A stretch of DNA of 64,000 bases from Bacteroidetes bacterium 47-18 (GCA_001897155.1 MKSF01000003.1:62001-126000); one strand, 5' to 3'; positions 17,750 through 26,611 are shown, counted from the stretch's first letter. The notes: generated from the letters alone by a model not told the origin. A program made the numbers and translations.

Positions 17750-18536
17750 TACGATACTGATCTATACACTCCTGGCCGGCTGCATTTTAGTAACAGGTGT
17801 CATCACCTGTCACATCTCGCAGCAGTACATCAGGCTGAAATACAGGAAAGACCTGGAGCAGGCTACAGCTATAATCAGGGAAAAAGAGCAGACACTGAGG
17901 ATGGTAGCCAATGAGCTGCACGATAACATAGGACAATTGCTCTTCATACAGCACATGGCCATAAAGGAAACCTATACCCGGCACCCTCACCCGCTGCTGG
18001 GGAACGCGCTCCGGACCAATACAACCATTCAGAATGAGATCAAAAACCTGTGCAGGGCATTTCATACCGACCATATCGCGCAGGAAGGCTTCGAAGCGAT
18101 GCTGCAAAATATCATCAGGAAGATAGACGACCAGCCCAATATCAAAGCCATATTTTCCGCTCACGGAACATACGCAAGGCAACTGTCACAGGAACAGGAA
18201 CTGATGCTGATCAGGATCATACAGGAAGTGTTACATAATTGCCTGAAGCATACCAATGCAGATACCCTGACCATTACTGTGGACTACCTTACACATCACA
18301 TCCGGATCTGCATTCTCGATAATCATACGGAGAAAAAAGCAACAGGCGATACAAAAGGCCTGGGACAAAGATCCATAGCTGCAAGAGCACAATTACTGCA
18401 TGCGACTTACAGCTATGATTTTGAAAAGCATACCCGCTTTAACATCAGCGTACCGGTGAAAGCCCAGAAACAACCTTTAAAATGTGTTCAGCATATAAAC
18501 GATATTAATCTGTTCTCTAACACCTGTAAGCGATGA
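17742..18536 (+). CDS. Short sensor histidine kinase (HisKA_3/HATPase_c)
   Basis: 264 aa. A single membrane helix at about 4-24, a short coiled coil, then the HisKA_3 phosphorylation motif ANELHDNIGQ with His60, an N-box EVLHNCLKH and a G-rich GDTKGLGQRS motif. There is no periplasmic or PAS sensing domain, so input probably comes from the upstream membrane protein or lipoprotein. This class of kinase pairs with NarL-type regulators, matching the first gene of the operon. Last gene before a terminator. Confidence 0.88.
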   Translation: MPNTILIYTLLAGCILVTGVITCHISQQYIRLKYRKDLEQATAIIREKEQTLRMVANELHDNIGQLLFIQHMAIKETYTRHPHPLLGNALRTNTTIQNEIKNLCRAFHTDHIAQEGFEAMLQNIIRKIDDQPNIKAIFSAHGTYARQLSQEQELMLIRIIQEVLHNCLKHTNADTLTITVDYLTHHIRICILDNHTEKKATGDTKGLGQRSIAARAQLLHATYSYDFEKHTRFNISVPVKAQKQPLKCVQHINDINLFSNTCKR

Positions 18537-18572
18537 AAAAGCAATGTGCTTACAGTATCACGACCCCTTACC

Positions 18573-18586
18573 GGGGGGAGATTCCC
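18573..18586. promoter_or_regulatory. GGG-N8-CCC motif
   Basis: GGGGGGAGATTCCC, between the kinase gene and the T9SS cargo gene at 18667. Similar to the motif at 15775; operator role is inference. Confidence 0.25.
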
Positions 18587-18599
18587 GGCTGTAAACAAC

Positions 18600-18630
18600 G
18601 AGCACCCCGCCGTGCGATGGCAGGATGCTC
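18600..18630 (+). terminator. Terminator of the signalling operon
   Basis: GAGCACCCCGCC pairs with GGCAGGATGCTC (two G-U pairs) around a short loop, followed by TTCTT. About 65 bp after the kinase stop. Confidence 0.6.
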
Positions 18631-18666
18631 TTCTTAAAAGTTCAGAAACATTTAAACCTTAAAGTT

Positions 18667-20208
18667 ATGAAAAATTTCATGATCCAACTGGCAGTAGCCC
18701 TGGCAAGCTCCGGGGCAGCCATGGCGTCTCCATGCGATACGCTAAGAGATGCGCTGACCACACGTACACTGACCGCAGACCGTTCCTATGTACTGGAAGG
18801 AATGGTAAAGATCGAAAACGGCCAGGTACTGACCATTGACCCCAATGTCACCATATGCGCCATGCCCGGCAGCGGACTGGTTATAGAAAAGGGCGGCCGG
18901 TTATATGCCAATGGTACGGCAGGCAATATGATAACATTTACCAGTGCGCAGCCCGCGGGACTGAAAGCCCCCGGCGACTGGACCGGTATCGTATTTATAG
19001 GCGATGCAGGTAATAACAAGCCTGCTGACCTGATACAGCGTGGCGCCCTGCAGTACCGGTACGGGGGTACGGACGACACCTACAGTGGCGGCATTATGCG
19101 CTATGTAAGCATTGAGTATGCGGGACAGGTTACCGGAAGCAATACCCACAACGCGGCATTGGTAGCCGGAGCCCTGGGCAGCGCTACCGTTATGGAGTAT
19201 ATACAGGTATTGGAAAGCGGTAGCGACGGGATTCGGCTGCTGGGAGGTATGAACAACCTGAGCCATATCTATATACAGAATGCCCATAAGAATGATATCA
19301 GCATAGCATATGGCTACCGGGGCGCCATACAGGAGCTGCTGGCTGTCAAAAATACCCGGATGCGCACTTTCGATATCAACAGTGCAGGGATCTCCGTTAT
19401 CAACAATGAGCTCAGCAGCACTGCCACGCCACATACCTTTCCGCTCATCAACAGCTTTACGCTGGCGGGACCACAGCAATGCGGCTCACTGCCCGGTGAC
19501 AGAAGCGCCGGACTATTTTTTGATCACAACAGTGCCGGCACCTTTGAAAACGGCGTGGTAAGCGGGTTTGACCACAATATCGTGATACAGGATAACCTCA
19601 GCGCGTCCAGGACCGCAACAGACCTCACCCTGCGCTATTTATCAATAGGGAATGCCGGCACCCAGATAGCTGACTTCAGGGGCAGCTCCTGGACGCCCTG
19701 CGGTGCGGATATTATTAACTGGCTTCAGACCGACCCCTGCGGCACTTCCGGGAATATCCAGTATGACGCGGTTGTACAGGATTATCATACGACCATCTGC
19801 GATGACTATTGTGACAATGCTCCTGTATTCCAATTGGGACAGTCCACTGAGATCAGTAAAAGGGAAGACCTGGAGCAGTATGCAGGTGCGCTGCAGAACA
19901 TTCCTGTTTTTACCTGGGTGAATACCTGCCCTGCGGCCGGTTGTTGTGCAAATACCCATCGTACCTGGCAATCGCTGGAATGCTACCCTAATCCCGCACG
20001 CCATACAGTAACGCTTGCAGTACCGGTTACAGCCGGGACAGCACACGTCCGGGTGATCCATATTCATACCGGCCGGCTGGTCTACCAGGCCGAAGTGTCC
20101 GCCGGCAATATAGACCTGGACATAGCGCACTACCCGGCAGGCAGTTATCTTGTACAGGTACAGACCCCGGATATTATTTACCAGGGTATAGTGCAGAAGT
20201 CCGAATAA
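18667..20208 (+). CDS. T9SS-sorted beta-helix-like secreted protein
   Basis: 513 aa from the ATG at 18667, chosen because it gives signal peptide MKNFMIQLAVALASSGAAMA; the open frame starts 14 codons earlier, inside the preceding terminator. The body has the repeating strand pattern of a parallel beta-helix (VLTIDPNVTICAMPGSGLVI, GNMITFTSAQPAG, IMRYVSIEYAG, VMEYIQVLESGSDGIRLLGG), as in surface proteins with multi-copper or pectate-lyase-like helices, and no catalytic signature. The C-terminus is a type A T9SS sorting domain (SLECYPNPARHTVTLAV ... YPAGSYLVQVQ). Exported and surface-linked; function unknown. Neighbour of the signalling operon but separately terminated. Confidence 0.82.
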   Translation: MKNFMIQLAVALASSGAAMASPCDTLRDALTTRTLTADRSYVLEGMVKIENGQVLTIDPNVTICAMPGSGLVIEKGGRLYANGTAGNMITFTSAQPAGLKAPGDWTGIVFIGDAGNNKPADLIQRGALQYRYGGTDDTYSGGIMRYVSIEYAGQVTGSNTHNAALVAGALGSATVMEYIQVLESGSDGIRLLGGMNNLSHIYIQNAHKNDISIAYGYRGAIQELLAVKNTRMRTFDINSAGISVINNELSSTATPHTFPLINSFTLAGPQQCGSLPGDRSAGLFFDHNSAGTFENGVVSGFDHNIVIQDNLSASRTATDLTLRYLSIGNAGTQIADFRGSSWTPCGADIINWLQTDPCGTSGNIQYDAVVQDYHTTICDDYCDNAPVFQLGQSTEISKREDLEQYAGALQNIPVFTWVNTCPAAGCCANTHRTWQSLECYPNPARHTVTLAVPVTAGTAHVRVIHIHTGRLVYQAEVSAGNIDLDIAHYPAGSYLVQVQTPDIIYQGIVQKSE

Positions 20209-20232
20209 GCCGCATGGCTTGTATGTAACCGG

Positions 20233-20358
20233 GGCTGTCTGAAAAGCCTCTTGTATTGAGCCTTTTGTGTCACATGGAACTTGTCGAAATGTGATAGTTA
20301 TCAATAAACAACCCTGTCAATATTTCAATATGACAGGGTTGTTTACTTTCAGACAGTC
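20233..20358 (+). repeat. MITE-like palindromic element, copy 1
   Basis: About 126 bp. Terminal inverted repeats GCTGTCTGAAAAG and CTTTCAGACAGTC; an internal hairpin AAACAACCCTGTCA ... TGACAGGGTTGTTT; a left block CCTCTTGTATTGAG and GTCGAAATGTGA. It matches the elements at 30258-30384 (same orientation) and 39501-39641 (inverted). No coding capacity. It lies just after the stop of the cargo gene and could also act as a terminator. Confidence 0.8.
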
Positions 20359-20429
20359 TTATCTTTTAATAACTATTTGCTTATAGGCAACAACCTATTA
20401 CAGGTACACTTAGCTGCGATGTGCTTTCT

Positions 20430-20461
20430 GGTCATTCCGAACGGATGTGAGGAATCTCTTA
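20430..20461 (+). repeat. Dispersed GGTCATYCCGAACGG repeat, copy 2
   Basis: GGTCATTCCGAACGG, then ATGTGAGGAATCTCTT, matching 10115-10147. The rest of 20359-20630 holds no gene; it is the leader region of the gene at 20631. Confidence 0.55.
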
Positions 20462-20630
20462 TGCCGGTTAGCAGCATTCTGAACCTGCAAATGATGGCTT
20501 TGTTGCCTATATAGATAATCATTATCTTTTATCCTGATATCCCGGGCACTACTTTTGCAATCGTTTTTGTAATTTAGTATCAGAATGAGCGCTGCATAAT
20601 CCAGCGCATTTAAATTAAATATCCGGCTTC

Positions 20631-21344
20631 ATGCGTCTTGCTTTCTTTATCTCCATATTGCTTATCACCTGCTGCTCCTATACCATAGCGCACAGGCCCG
20701 CACAGGCACCACATTTCACAGGCAGCGCAGCGGAGGCAAGCCCGGACGCTCAAATATTGGAGGTATTCACCGACAGCACGCATATCGGGGTAAAAGGACA
20801 ATGTAAGATCGAGATCGTCAAATATACGATCTATGAAGATGCATACCTGCTGGTTAAATTCTATACCAGGACGGGCAACAGCCGGTGGTACCTTCAGGAT
20901 ACGTACATGTACGAAACCACTTCCCTGCAGTCACTGGAACCGGATATAAGTGATTATAACAACGACGGATTCAACGACATTACCGTTATCTCCGCCACAG
21001 CCGCCAGGGGCGCCAACGAAGTAAGAAGGCTCTTTATATACGACCGGAAGTATAACTGTCTTATATCTATCGTGAATGCAGAGGACTTCCCCAATATGCA
21101 GTACAATCCGGAGCTGGACTGTATAGACGCCTTCCTGGTGTATGGCGCTTCCACCACCGTTTTTGCCCATATAGCCGGCGACAGCTTAAAAATATTTGCA
21201 CAGGTAGCCAATACAGCCGATTCCGTCTTTGTGTATGTAACCGGCAAAAAAGGTAAGGATAAGCTGATCTATAAGGGTCCCGGCGCCGGCCCGTATATCC
21301 GGCACAGCAATTTCCGGCGCCTGAAAATAAACGGGGAGCAATAA
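20631..21344 (+). CDS. Secreted protein with calcium-loop-like motif
   Basis: 237 aa with a signal peptide (LAFFISILLITCCSYTIA). The core reads PDISDYNNDGFNDITVISAT, an Asp/Asn-rich loop like those of FG-GAP/XAC2610-type proteins that bind calcium, followed by RRLFIYDRKYNCLISI and a second strand-rich segment. The family resemblance is moderate. Likely periplasmic or exported; no T9SS tail. Followed closely by a GNAT gene on the same strand, 57 bp apart. Confidence 0.65.
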   Translation: MRLAFFISILLITCCSYTIAHRPAQAPHFTGSAAEASPDAQILEVFTDSTHIGVKGQCKIEIVKYTIYEDAYLLVKFYTRTGNSRWYLQDTYMYETTSLQSLEPDISDYNNDGFNDITVISATAARGANEVRRLFIYDRKYNCLISIVNAEDFPNMQYNPELDCIDAFLVYGASTTVFAHIAGDSLKIFAQVANTADSVFVYVTGKKGKDKLIYKGPGAGPYIRHSNFRRLKINGEQ

Positions 21345-21401
21345 TAAGCCCTCTCTCTTAAGCGACCGTTATCCATCCTGCTTCCTATAAAATATCCAGC
21401 T

Positions 21402-21860
21402 ATGAACGACACATTGAACATCCGGCCTTATACCGCCGCAGACAAGCCGGCAGTAATGGAGCTCCTGGCACTGAATATACCGGAATATTTCGCATTCGCT
21501 GAAGCAGAAGACCTGAGCAGCTACCTGGATAAGGCTGCAGAGCTCTATTTTGTAGTGGAGCTGGATAGCAGGATCGTTGGTGCGGGCGGGATCAATTTTG
21601 AAAACGGGCAACGTATTGGAAAGATCAGTTGGGATATCATACATCCTGGCTTCCAGGGTACCGGTATCGGCAGCCGGCTGCTGCTGTACAGACTCAGGCT
21701 GCTGCAAAGTATGAAAAGCATCCGCACAATATCGGTACGGACCTCGCAACTGACATACAGATTTTATGAAAAGCATGGATTTCAACTGCAGGAGGTACAT
21801 AAAGACTATTGGGCGGCAGGACTGGATATGTACAAAATGGTATACCATGGTACCCGCTGA
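21402..21860 (+). CDS. GNAT-family N-acetyltransferase
   Basis: 152 aa. The acetyl-CoA binding motif A is PGFQGTGIGSRLL, preceded by strand GKISWDIIHP and followed by RTISVRTSQLTYRFYEKHGF, the usual GNAT end. It transfers acetyl from acetyl-CoA to a small-molecule or protein amine; the substrate cannot be inferred. Convergent with the SDR gene, 26 bp apart. Confidence 0.88.
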   Translation: MNDTLNIRPYTAADKPAVMELLALNIPEYFAFAEAEDLSSYLDKAAELYFVVELDSRIVGAGGINFENGQRIGKISWDIIHPGFQGTGIGSRLLLYRLRLLQSMKSIRTISVRTSQLTYRFYEKHGFQLQEVHKDYWAAGLDMYKMVYHGTR

Positions 21861-21886
21861 AACACTTTCTACTGCTCTGACACCGG

Positions 21887-22921
21887 TTATCTGCTGCTAC
21901 GGGCTCTTTTACCACGTTTATAAGCCTTCTTTTCTGCTTTCATCCTTTCCTTTATATCTGTTGTTACCGCAGGGTGCGCGGAAGGTGTAAAGAGATTGCC
22001 CTGGGTATCTGCTGCCGGGGGCGCCAGCTTCATCTGGTGGCGGTAAACGATATTGGAAGATACCCTGTGAGAGAAGCGCGGCATCAGCCAGTGTACGGCA
22101 TAAGCGGCATGCGTTTTCCAGCCCACGGCCATATCACGGTTCCGTCCGCCTGCTGCGGCATGCATAACGGCATTCACAGCCTTGGAGGTATTATCCATCA
22201 GTCCCATACGGGGAGCGTGCCCGGTGTGATTGGCAGCGTGGTCCCATATCGGTGTGTTCAGCGCCCAGGGATCTACCGATACTACCTTTATATTTTTCAT
22301 ACCTGCCAGCCGCAGCTCCTGCCGCAGCACGATGCCCATGTTCTTAACCCCGGCCTTCGTGGCAGCATAAGAAGACTGGTAGGCCGTGGGCAGCCGGCTT
22401 TCTGCCGATGCGATATTGATAAGCTTTCCATGTCCCTGCCTGCGGAACTGCTGCATGGCATAGTAGCTTCCATAGAAGGTACCTTTTATATTGACATCCA
22501 TCACCCGGCTATGCTCTGCTATCGGCGTTTCCCAGAAATTACCCAGTACGGTCACACCGGCATTATTCACCCATACATCTATATGGCCCCAGGCTGCTAT
22601 CGTCTTTTCCGCAAGTGCCTTCAGCGCCAGCGAATCGCTGATATCTGTAGTGACCACTATGGCCTCTCCGCCTGCCGCTCTTATTTCAGCGGCTACCTTT
22701 TCCAGCTCGGCTGTATTGCGTGCAGCCAGTGCCACTTTGGCACGGTACCTGCCGGCCTCCAGGGCTATGCCGCGCCCCAGTCCGCTGCTGGACCCGGTGA
22801 CTACCCATACCTGGTCTGCAACTTTCTGCTGCCCGGACCTACCCAGCCGGTGGGTAGCACAGCCGGACAGGATGCTCCATATAAGGATGGATATGTAAGC
22901 TATATACTTCATACTATACAT
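21887..22921 (-). CDS. Lipid-anchored SDR-family oxidoreductase
   Basis: 344 aa. Classical short-chain dehydrogenase: cofactor motif TGSSSGLG at 42-49, NNAG at 119-122, catalytic Ser172, Tyr185 and Lys189 (YAATK). Unusually, the Rossmann domain is preceded by a signal peptide with lipobox ILSGC (Cys21), and the C-terminus is a basic tail (KKAYKRGKRARSSR). The enzyme would therefore be exported and membrane-anchored, odd for an NAD(P)-dependent enzyme; the N-terminus could alternatively act as a plain inner-membrane anchor with the enzyme in the cytoplasm. An alternative start is the ATG three codons later. Substrate unknown. Confidence 0.87.
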   Translation of the reverse strand: MYSMKYIAYISILIWSILSGCATHRLGRSGQQKVADQVWVVTGSSSGLGRGIALEAGRYRAKVALAARNTAELEKVAAEIRAAGGEAIVVTTDISDSLALKALAEKTIAAWGHIDVWVNNAGVTVLGNFWETPIAEHSRVMDVNIKGTFYGSYYAMQQFRRQGHGKLINIASAESRLPTAYQSSYAATKAGVKNMGIVLRQELRLAGMKNIKVVSVDPWALNTPIWDHAANHTGHAPRMGLMDNTSKAVNAVMHAAAGGRNRDMAVGWKTHAAYAVHWLMPRFSHRVSSNIVYRHQMKLAPPAADTQGNLFTPSAHPAVTTDIKERMKAEKKAYKRGKRARSSR

Positions 22922-22967
22922 GTTTTAACGCAGCAGCGGTGTGACCTTTAGCAAGCACCATAAGCAA

Positions 22968-23004
22968 CTGCCGCATCGTTATGGGGGTATAACATATGCG
23001 GCAG
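22968..23004 (-). terminator. Hairpin downstream of the DUF2383 gene
   Basis: CTGCCGCAT (22968-22976) pairs with ATGCGGCAG (22996-23004) around a 19-nt loop. It lies 38 bp after the leftward gene ending at 23042; the T tract is poor, so termination is uncertain. Confidence 0.45.
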
Positions 23005-23041
23005 CTCCTATAGTTCAATTATCCTTAAAATTTCCCGGTAC

Positions 23042-23491
23042 TTACATGCGGTCTCTCATCGCCCTGATCTTATCGTGCCCCCGCAACTGGGCTTCCTGCT
23101 GCCGGGATACCAGCGGCACACATACATCCGTCAGCTCACCGGATTTCATCGCGCTGTCATAAGCTCTTTTGGCTGCATCCTCGCCGCTCTCACAGCTTTC
23201 CAGCACGCCTTTGGCATCGTCACCGCCAAAGGTGGCCTTTACATCCATCCACGCCCTGTATATCTTGCCACCGGTAGTAGTGCCGGTAGTCGGCTCGCCG
23301 CCCATACCTATAATATGCTGGGTAAGCTCTTCCACATTATGCCTGCTTTCGCGTTCCAGCGAACCGAATAAGGATAACAGCTCACTATTATTATCCTTCA
23401 GGTTTTCAGCGGCCTTCTTATATCCTTCTATACGGTCATTGTTGATAAGGATCAGGTCATTCAGTATTTCAATTTGAGGTTCATTTTGCAT
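23042..23491 (-). CDS. PA2169-family (DUF2383) four-helix-bundle protein
   Basis: 149 aa, cytoplasmic, ferritin-like four-helix bundle: EILNDLILINNDRIEGYKKA, SLERESRHNVEELTQHI, the glycine/threonine linker GGEPTTGTTTGG, then a second helical pair (ESCESGEDAAKRAYDSAM). Family members are stress-associated and of unclear biochemical role. Single gene. Confidence 0.85.
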   Translation of the reverse strand: MQNEPQIEILNDLILINNDRIEGYKKAAENLKDNNSELLSLFGSLERESRHNVEELTQHIIGMGGEPTTGTTTGGKIYRAWMDVKATFGGDDAKGVLESCESGEDAAKRAYDSAMKSGELTDVCVPLVSRQQEAQLRGHDKIRAMRDRM

Positions 23492-23646
23492 AGCTGTATG
23501 GTTTTATAGGTTAAACAATTGATGTAAATAAACTGCAAACAAAAATATCCATACCGGGTACCATCACCAAGATTCCGGCGTTAAGGTTTTGGATATAAAA
23601 TGCGAAAAATATCCCAAGCCGCTTTAAGATTATTTTTTGTAAAACA

Positions 23647-23677
23647 TTTGTTATAAATAAAATATATCATACATTTA
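23647..23677 (+). promoter_or_regulatory. Promoter of the 23715 operon
   Basis: TTTG at 23647-23650, a 19-bp spacer, then TACATTTA at 23670-23677 (7 of 8 positions of TAnnTTTG). The spacing is the typical Bacteroidota -33/-7 arrangement, and the element sits 38 bp before the ATG at 23715. Confidence 0.6.
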
Positions 23678-23714
23678 CAATACAACATCCAACTTCTTAA
23701 ACCTCCCCTGTCTC

Positions 23715-25184
23715 ATGATACGCCTCCAATTACTTACCTGCCTGCTATTATCTGTCTGCTGGCACAATATTGCTGCTTCACAGACGCAGATCAAATATCA
23801 TAAAACAACAGGATTTGACAAGGACTTTCCTTTTGATGAACCGTTCCAGATAAAGCTGGAAGGATTTGATGCCGATACCCCGTATACCCAATACAGGATG
23901 GCATTTCGTCACTTGGATAGGAAAAAAGACCTGAATAAATATAAATCAGATACAGCGCTGTATAGATCACTGGATTCCTTTACCATAGATTTTACCACTA
24001 ACGGTATAGGGGTGTATCCCTGGTTTATGAAACCGAATGAATACTATATAGTAGATGTGACCCAACTCCAAATAGTACAAGCTTCTGAGTACGAAAAAAA
24101 AATGGTAATCAACAAATTGCAGAATAGTAGTTCTTTTCAGAACGAAATAATGAAACAATTGGAAAACACCTCCTTGAATAACTTTAACGAGAGAAATTTA
24201 GGAGCACTTATAGAAGAAGAGCTAAACAGTAGGGGATTTATTATTTTGGATCAACCTGATACAAAGTCATCCCAAGCACTTAGTGATAGTTTAAAGCTTG
24301 ATATAGGACGTATATCAAACAGAACCCACACACTAATTGAAAAATGGAATAATTTAACAACAACTATCGATTTAGCTTATGGTGAAACAATCAGTCCTTA
24401 TAAATCGTTTGTAGATAGCTTGAGTAAACATACTTTTCCCAAATCGGATAATGTCAATCCTATTGGAATAAAATACTCTGAACTGGATTCAGTAATACAA
24501 CTATTAAATAGCACATTTCAAGTAGAAAAAATGACCAACATAGACCCTGATGCCAAACAGGATGTACAAGAAAACCTTGAAACAATAAAGGAGACAATAA
24601 GAGAACTCCGTCTCACACTAAGAAAACTCCCGGAAAATTATACCAAACTGTATATTGAAAAGATTAATTTCGGGAGAGTATTGGGTAGTTCCAAAGTCAA
24701 TGAAGACCTGGTAGAAGGCAATACCAACCGCGCCCATGCCAGTATCTCTCAGACTTTCGGCTGGGGATTCAGTCCCAGGACCAGCAACGGTTACTTGTAT
24801 GTAGGGTATACGCTTTTTTTCAGACCGGTCAACTACAGTGTTCCTCTCCGGAACATCCGCGGCGCCTGGCAAAAGGCCAAAGCAATTACAGGCCTCAATC
24901 TCGGCTTTACACTGAGCGATATAGAGACCAACGGCTACGGCGAAGCATCGGGGATCGTAAAGTTCCTGGGCAATAAGGGGCTGATAGTAGGACTGGGCAT
25001 ACGGCCCTATCATTTTATCAAGCTCGATATCAACGGGCTGCTGTATAACATCAGTGACCCTAACCCGCTGGTCACTCATAAGAAAGTAGCGTTCACACCG
25101 ATGATCGGGTTATCCCTGAACATCAACCTGATCAAACTGTTCCAAGGCGATCCCAATTCTTTTACCACCCTATTCAAACCATAA
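23715..25184 (+). CDS. Large secreted orphan protein with barrel-like C-terminus
   Basis: 489 aa with a signal peptide (LQLLTCLLLSVCWHNIAAS). The N-terminal 120 residues are strand-rich, the middle (about 130-310) is helical and charged with likely coiled coil (VQENLETIKETIRELRLTLR), and the last 170 residues have amphipathic strands (ISQTFGWGFSPRTSNGYLYV, GLNLGFTLSDIET, GLIVGLGIRPYHF, MIGLSLNINLIKL) suggesting an outer-membrane barrel domain. The middle is clearly more AT-rich than both ends. Family not recognised. First of three closely spaced genes (3 and 10 bp gaps). Confidence 0.7.
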   Translation: MIRLQLLTCLLLSVCWHNIAASQTQIKYHKTTGFDKDFPFDEPFQIKLEGFDADTPYTQYRMAFRHLDRKKDLNKYKSDTALYRSLDSFTIDFTTNGIGVYPWFMKPNEYYIVDVTQLQIVQASEYEKKMVINKLQNSSSFQNEIMKQLENTSLNNFNERNLGALIEEELNSRGFIILDQPDTKSSQALSDSLKLDIGRISNRTHTLIEKWNNLTTTIDLAYGETISPYKSFVDSLSKHTFPKSDNVNPIGIKYSELDSVIQLLNSTFQVEKMTNIDPDAKQDVQENLETIKETIRELRLTLRKLPENYTKLYIEKINFGRVLGSSKVNEDLVEGNTNRAHASISQTFGWGFSPRTSNGYLYVGYTLFFRPVNYSVPLRNIRGAWQKAKAITGLNLGFTLSDIETNGYGEASGIVKFLGNKGLIVGLGIRPYHFIKLDINGLLYNISDPNPLVTHKKVAFTPMIGLSLNINLIKLFQGDPNSFTTLFKP

Positions 25185-25187
25185 CCG

Positions 25188-25568
25188 ATGCAACAAACAC
25201 TCACATTTATTAAGGGTATCAGCATTTATCCGGAAACAGTTATTAGAAGAGGAGCTAAATTATCCTTTGCACTTATTATAAGCCTTAGAAGAACAGATGG
25301 CATACCGGTACTATTCGAAATAGAAAATACGGCAGAAAAACATCTCTCTATCATCAAAGTACCTGACAACTGGTCCAAAGAAACTCCTTCTACCAACAAG
25401 TGGACAGGTATAGAGAATTTAACTGTAAATGATTCCGAAATCACCATAAATGGTTTTGAGTTCCATAACATAAATCAACAACCAGATAGAGGAGCAGCTC
25501 ATATAAAGATCCGAATTGTAAATAGGAAATATCCTAGCTCTGATCTTTGTGTACAAGTCTTCGATTAA
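25188..25568 (+). CDS. Orphan protein in the 23715 operon
   Basis: 126 aa, no signal peptide or membrane helix, strand-rich (ISIYPETVIRRGAKLSFALI, ITINGFEFHNINQQ, AHIKIRIVNRKYPSSDLCV). It begins 3 bp after the stop of the preceding gene and ends 10 bp before the next ATG, so it is a true operon member. Family not recognised; AT-rich like the middle of the upstream gene. Confidence 0.65.
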   Translation: MQQTLTFIKGISIYPETVIRRGAKLSFALIISLRRTDGIPVLFEIENTAEKHLSIIKVPDNWSKETPSTNKWTGIENLTVNDSEITINGFEFHNINQQPDRGAAHIKIRIVNRKYPSSDLCVQVFD

Positions 25569-25578
25569 AATATATTTT

Positions 25579-26280
25579 ATGCTTAAACTTTCATTTTACA
25601 TATTATTTATTTGCCTGTTCGCTACAGGCTGCATTAAAAACAAGGATTACGTACTGAATGACGGGCTGGACCCCGACAGTATCATTCGCATAAGCTCCAT
25701 AACGCCCGGCCATATAACGGCAGACAGCCACACGGCAGTTATTATCCGTGTTGCCATTGCACCGGAAGCCACTGAAGCCTATACCGTTACCCTGCATACA
25801 AACAGGGGCCATTTTTCCAATGACAGCCAGACAATGACACAGGCGGTCAATATGGAACGTTATAGTGATTTTATACTGCATACCGGCGGCAGTGCGGGAC
25901 CGGCACACATTACAGCAGTGGTAAAAGATAGCCTGAAGACAGATACCTTACTGTACTTTAATACCTCTTATCCCGATACCCTGATCATTAAGCCGGCTCA
26001 TTATGTTATGACCGGAATGACGGAGCAGGACATCAGAGTAAAGCTGTTTAAGGCCAAAGGCTATGCCAGTGCGGCACCTGTGCTGCAATACACGGCAGTC
26101 GATTCGCTGGGTAATCCTGCCGGTACGCTTGAAGAAAGCACACCATATATACCCGGCAATGATATCCGGTTAAAATTCACACCGCTTCCGGGCTTTACAG
26201 GTACAATAACCTTAGAAGCAATCCTGTTTAAAGAAAACGCTGCCGCCATTACCGGCCGTAACCGTATCAAGATACAATAA
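25579..26280 (+). CDS. Surface lipoprotein with Ig-like domains, unknown function
   Basis: 233 aa from the ATG at 25579, chosen because it gives signal peptide MLKLSFYILFICLFATGC with lipobox Cys18; a frame opening 10 codons earlier overlaps the preceding gene. The body reads as Ig/Big-like beta sandwich (ITADSHTAVIIRVAIAPE, YTVTLHTNRGHFSN, GPAHITAVVKDS, FTPLPGFTGTITLEAILF). Third gene of the operon; presumably an envelope partner of the barrel-like first product. Confidence 0.7.
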   Translation: MLKLSFYILFICLFATGCIKNKDYVLNDGLDPDSIIRISSITPGHITADSHTAVIIRVAIAPEATEAYTVTLHTNRGHFSNDSQTMTQAVNMERYSDFILHTGGSAGPAHITAVVKDSLKTDTLLYFNTSYPDTLIIKPAHYVMTGMTEQDIRVKLFKAKGYASAAPVLQYTAVDSLGNPAGTLEESTPYIPGNDIRLKFTPLPGFTGTITLEAILFKENAAAITGRNRIKIQ

Positions 26281-26407
26281 AGGGACTCGGTTATACACAG
26301 AGCGGTACCATCCTGGCATAGCCCGGGCATCACGCTGCGCTTATCAAAGGACGTTTTTGGTTGAAGGATAGCGCTGGCAGCCGAACACTTTTGAGCAGCG
26401 CAGCTTA

Positions 26408-26611
26408 TTATTTATGCTGCTGGTACATAGCGCGGATCAGTTCCCTGTTCCTTCTGTCCGCCCGTGAATTCTGTAAAGAGATCACGGCCCAGATAGCGGC
26501 AGGTATCCACCCGATCAACGTCACCTGTAAGATGAGGCAGAGCAGCCCGGTAAGTATGCGTCCCCGTAAGAAGAAGGACAGGAACGGGAAGAGTATAGCG
26601 ATCAATGTCAT
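26408..26611 (-). CDS. YqaE/Pmp3-family small membrane protein
   Basis: 67 aa with two transmembrane helices (LIAILFPFLSFFLRG and LCLILQVTLIGWIPAAIWAV) separated by a short loop, then a basic tail (NSRADRRNRELIRAMYQQHK). The I-x-P-x-L and G-W-I-P-A-A-I-W-A pattern matches the Pmp3/YqaE fold, small stress-linked proteins affecting membrane potential in yeast and found across bacteria. Single gene. Confidence 0.7.
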   Translation of the reverse strand: MTLIAILFPFLSFFLRGRILTGLLCLILQVTLIGWIPAAIWAVISLQNSRADRRNRELIRAMYQQHK

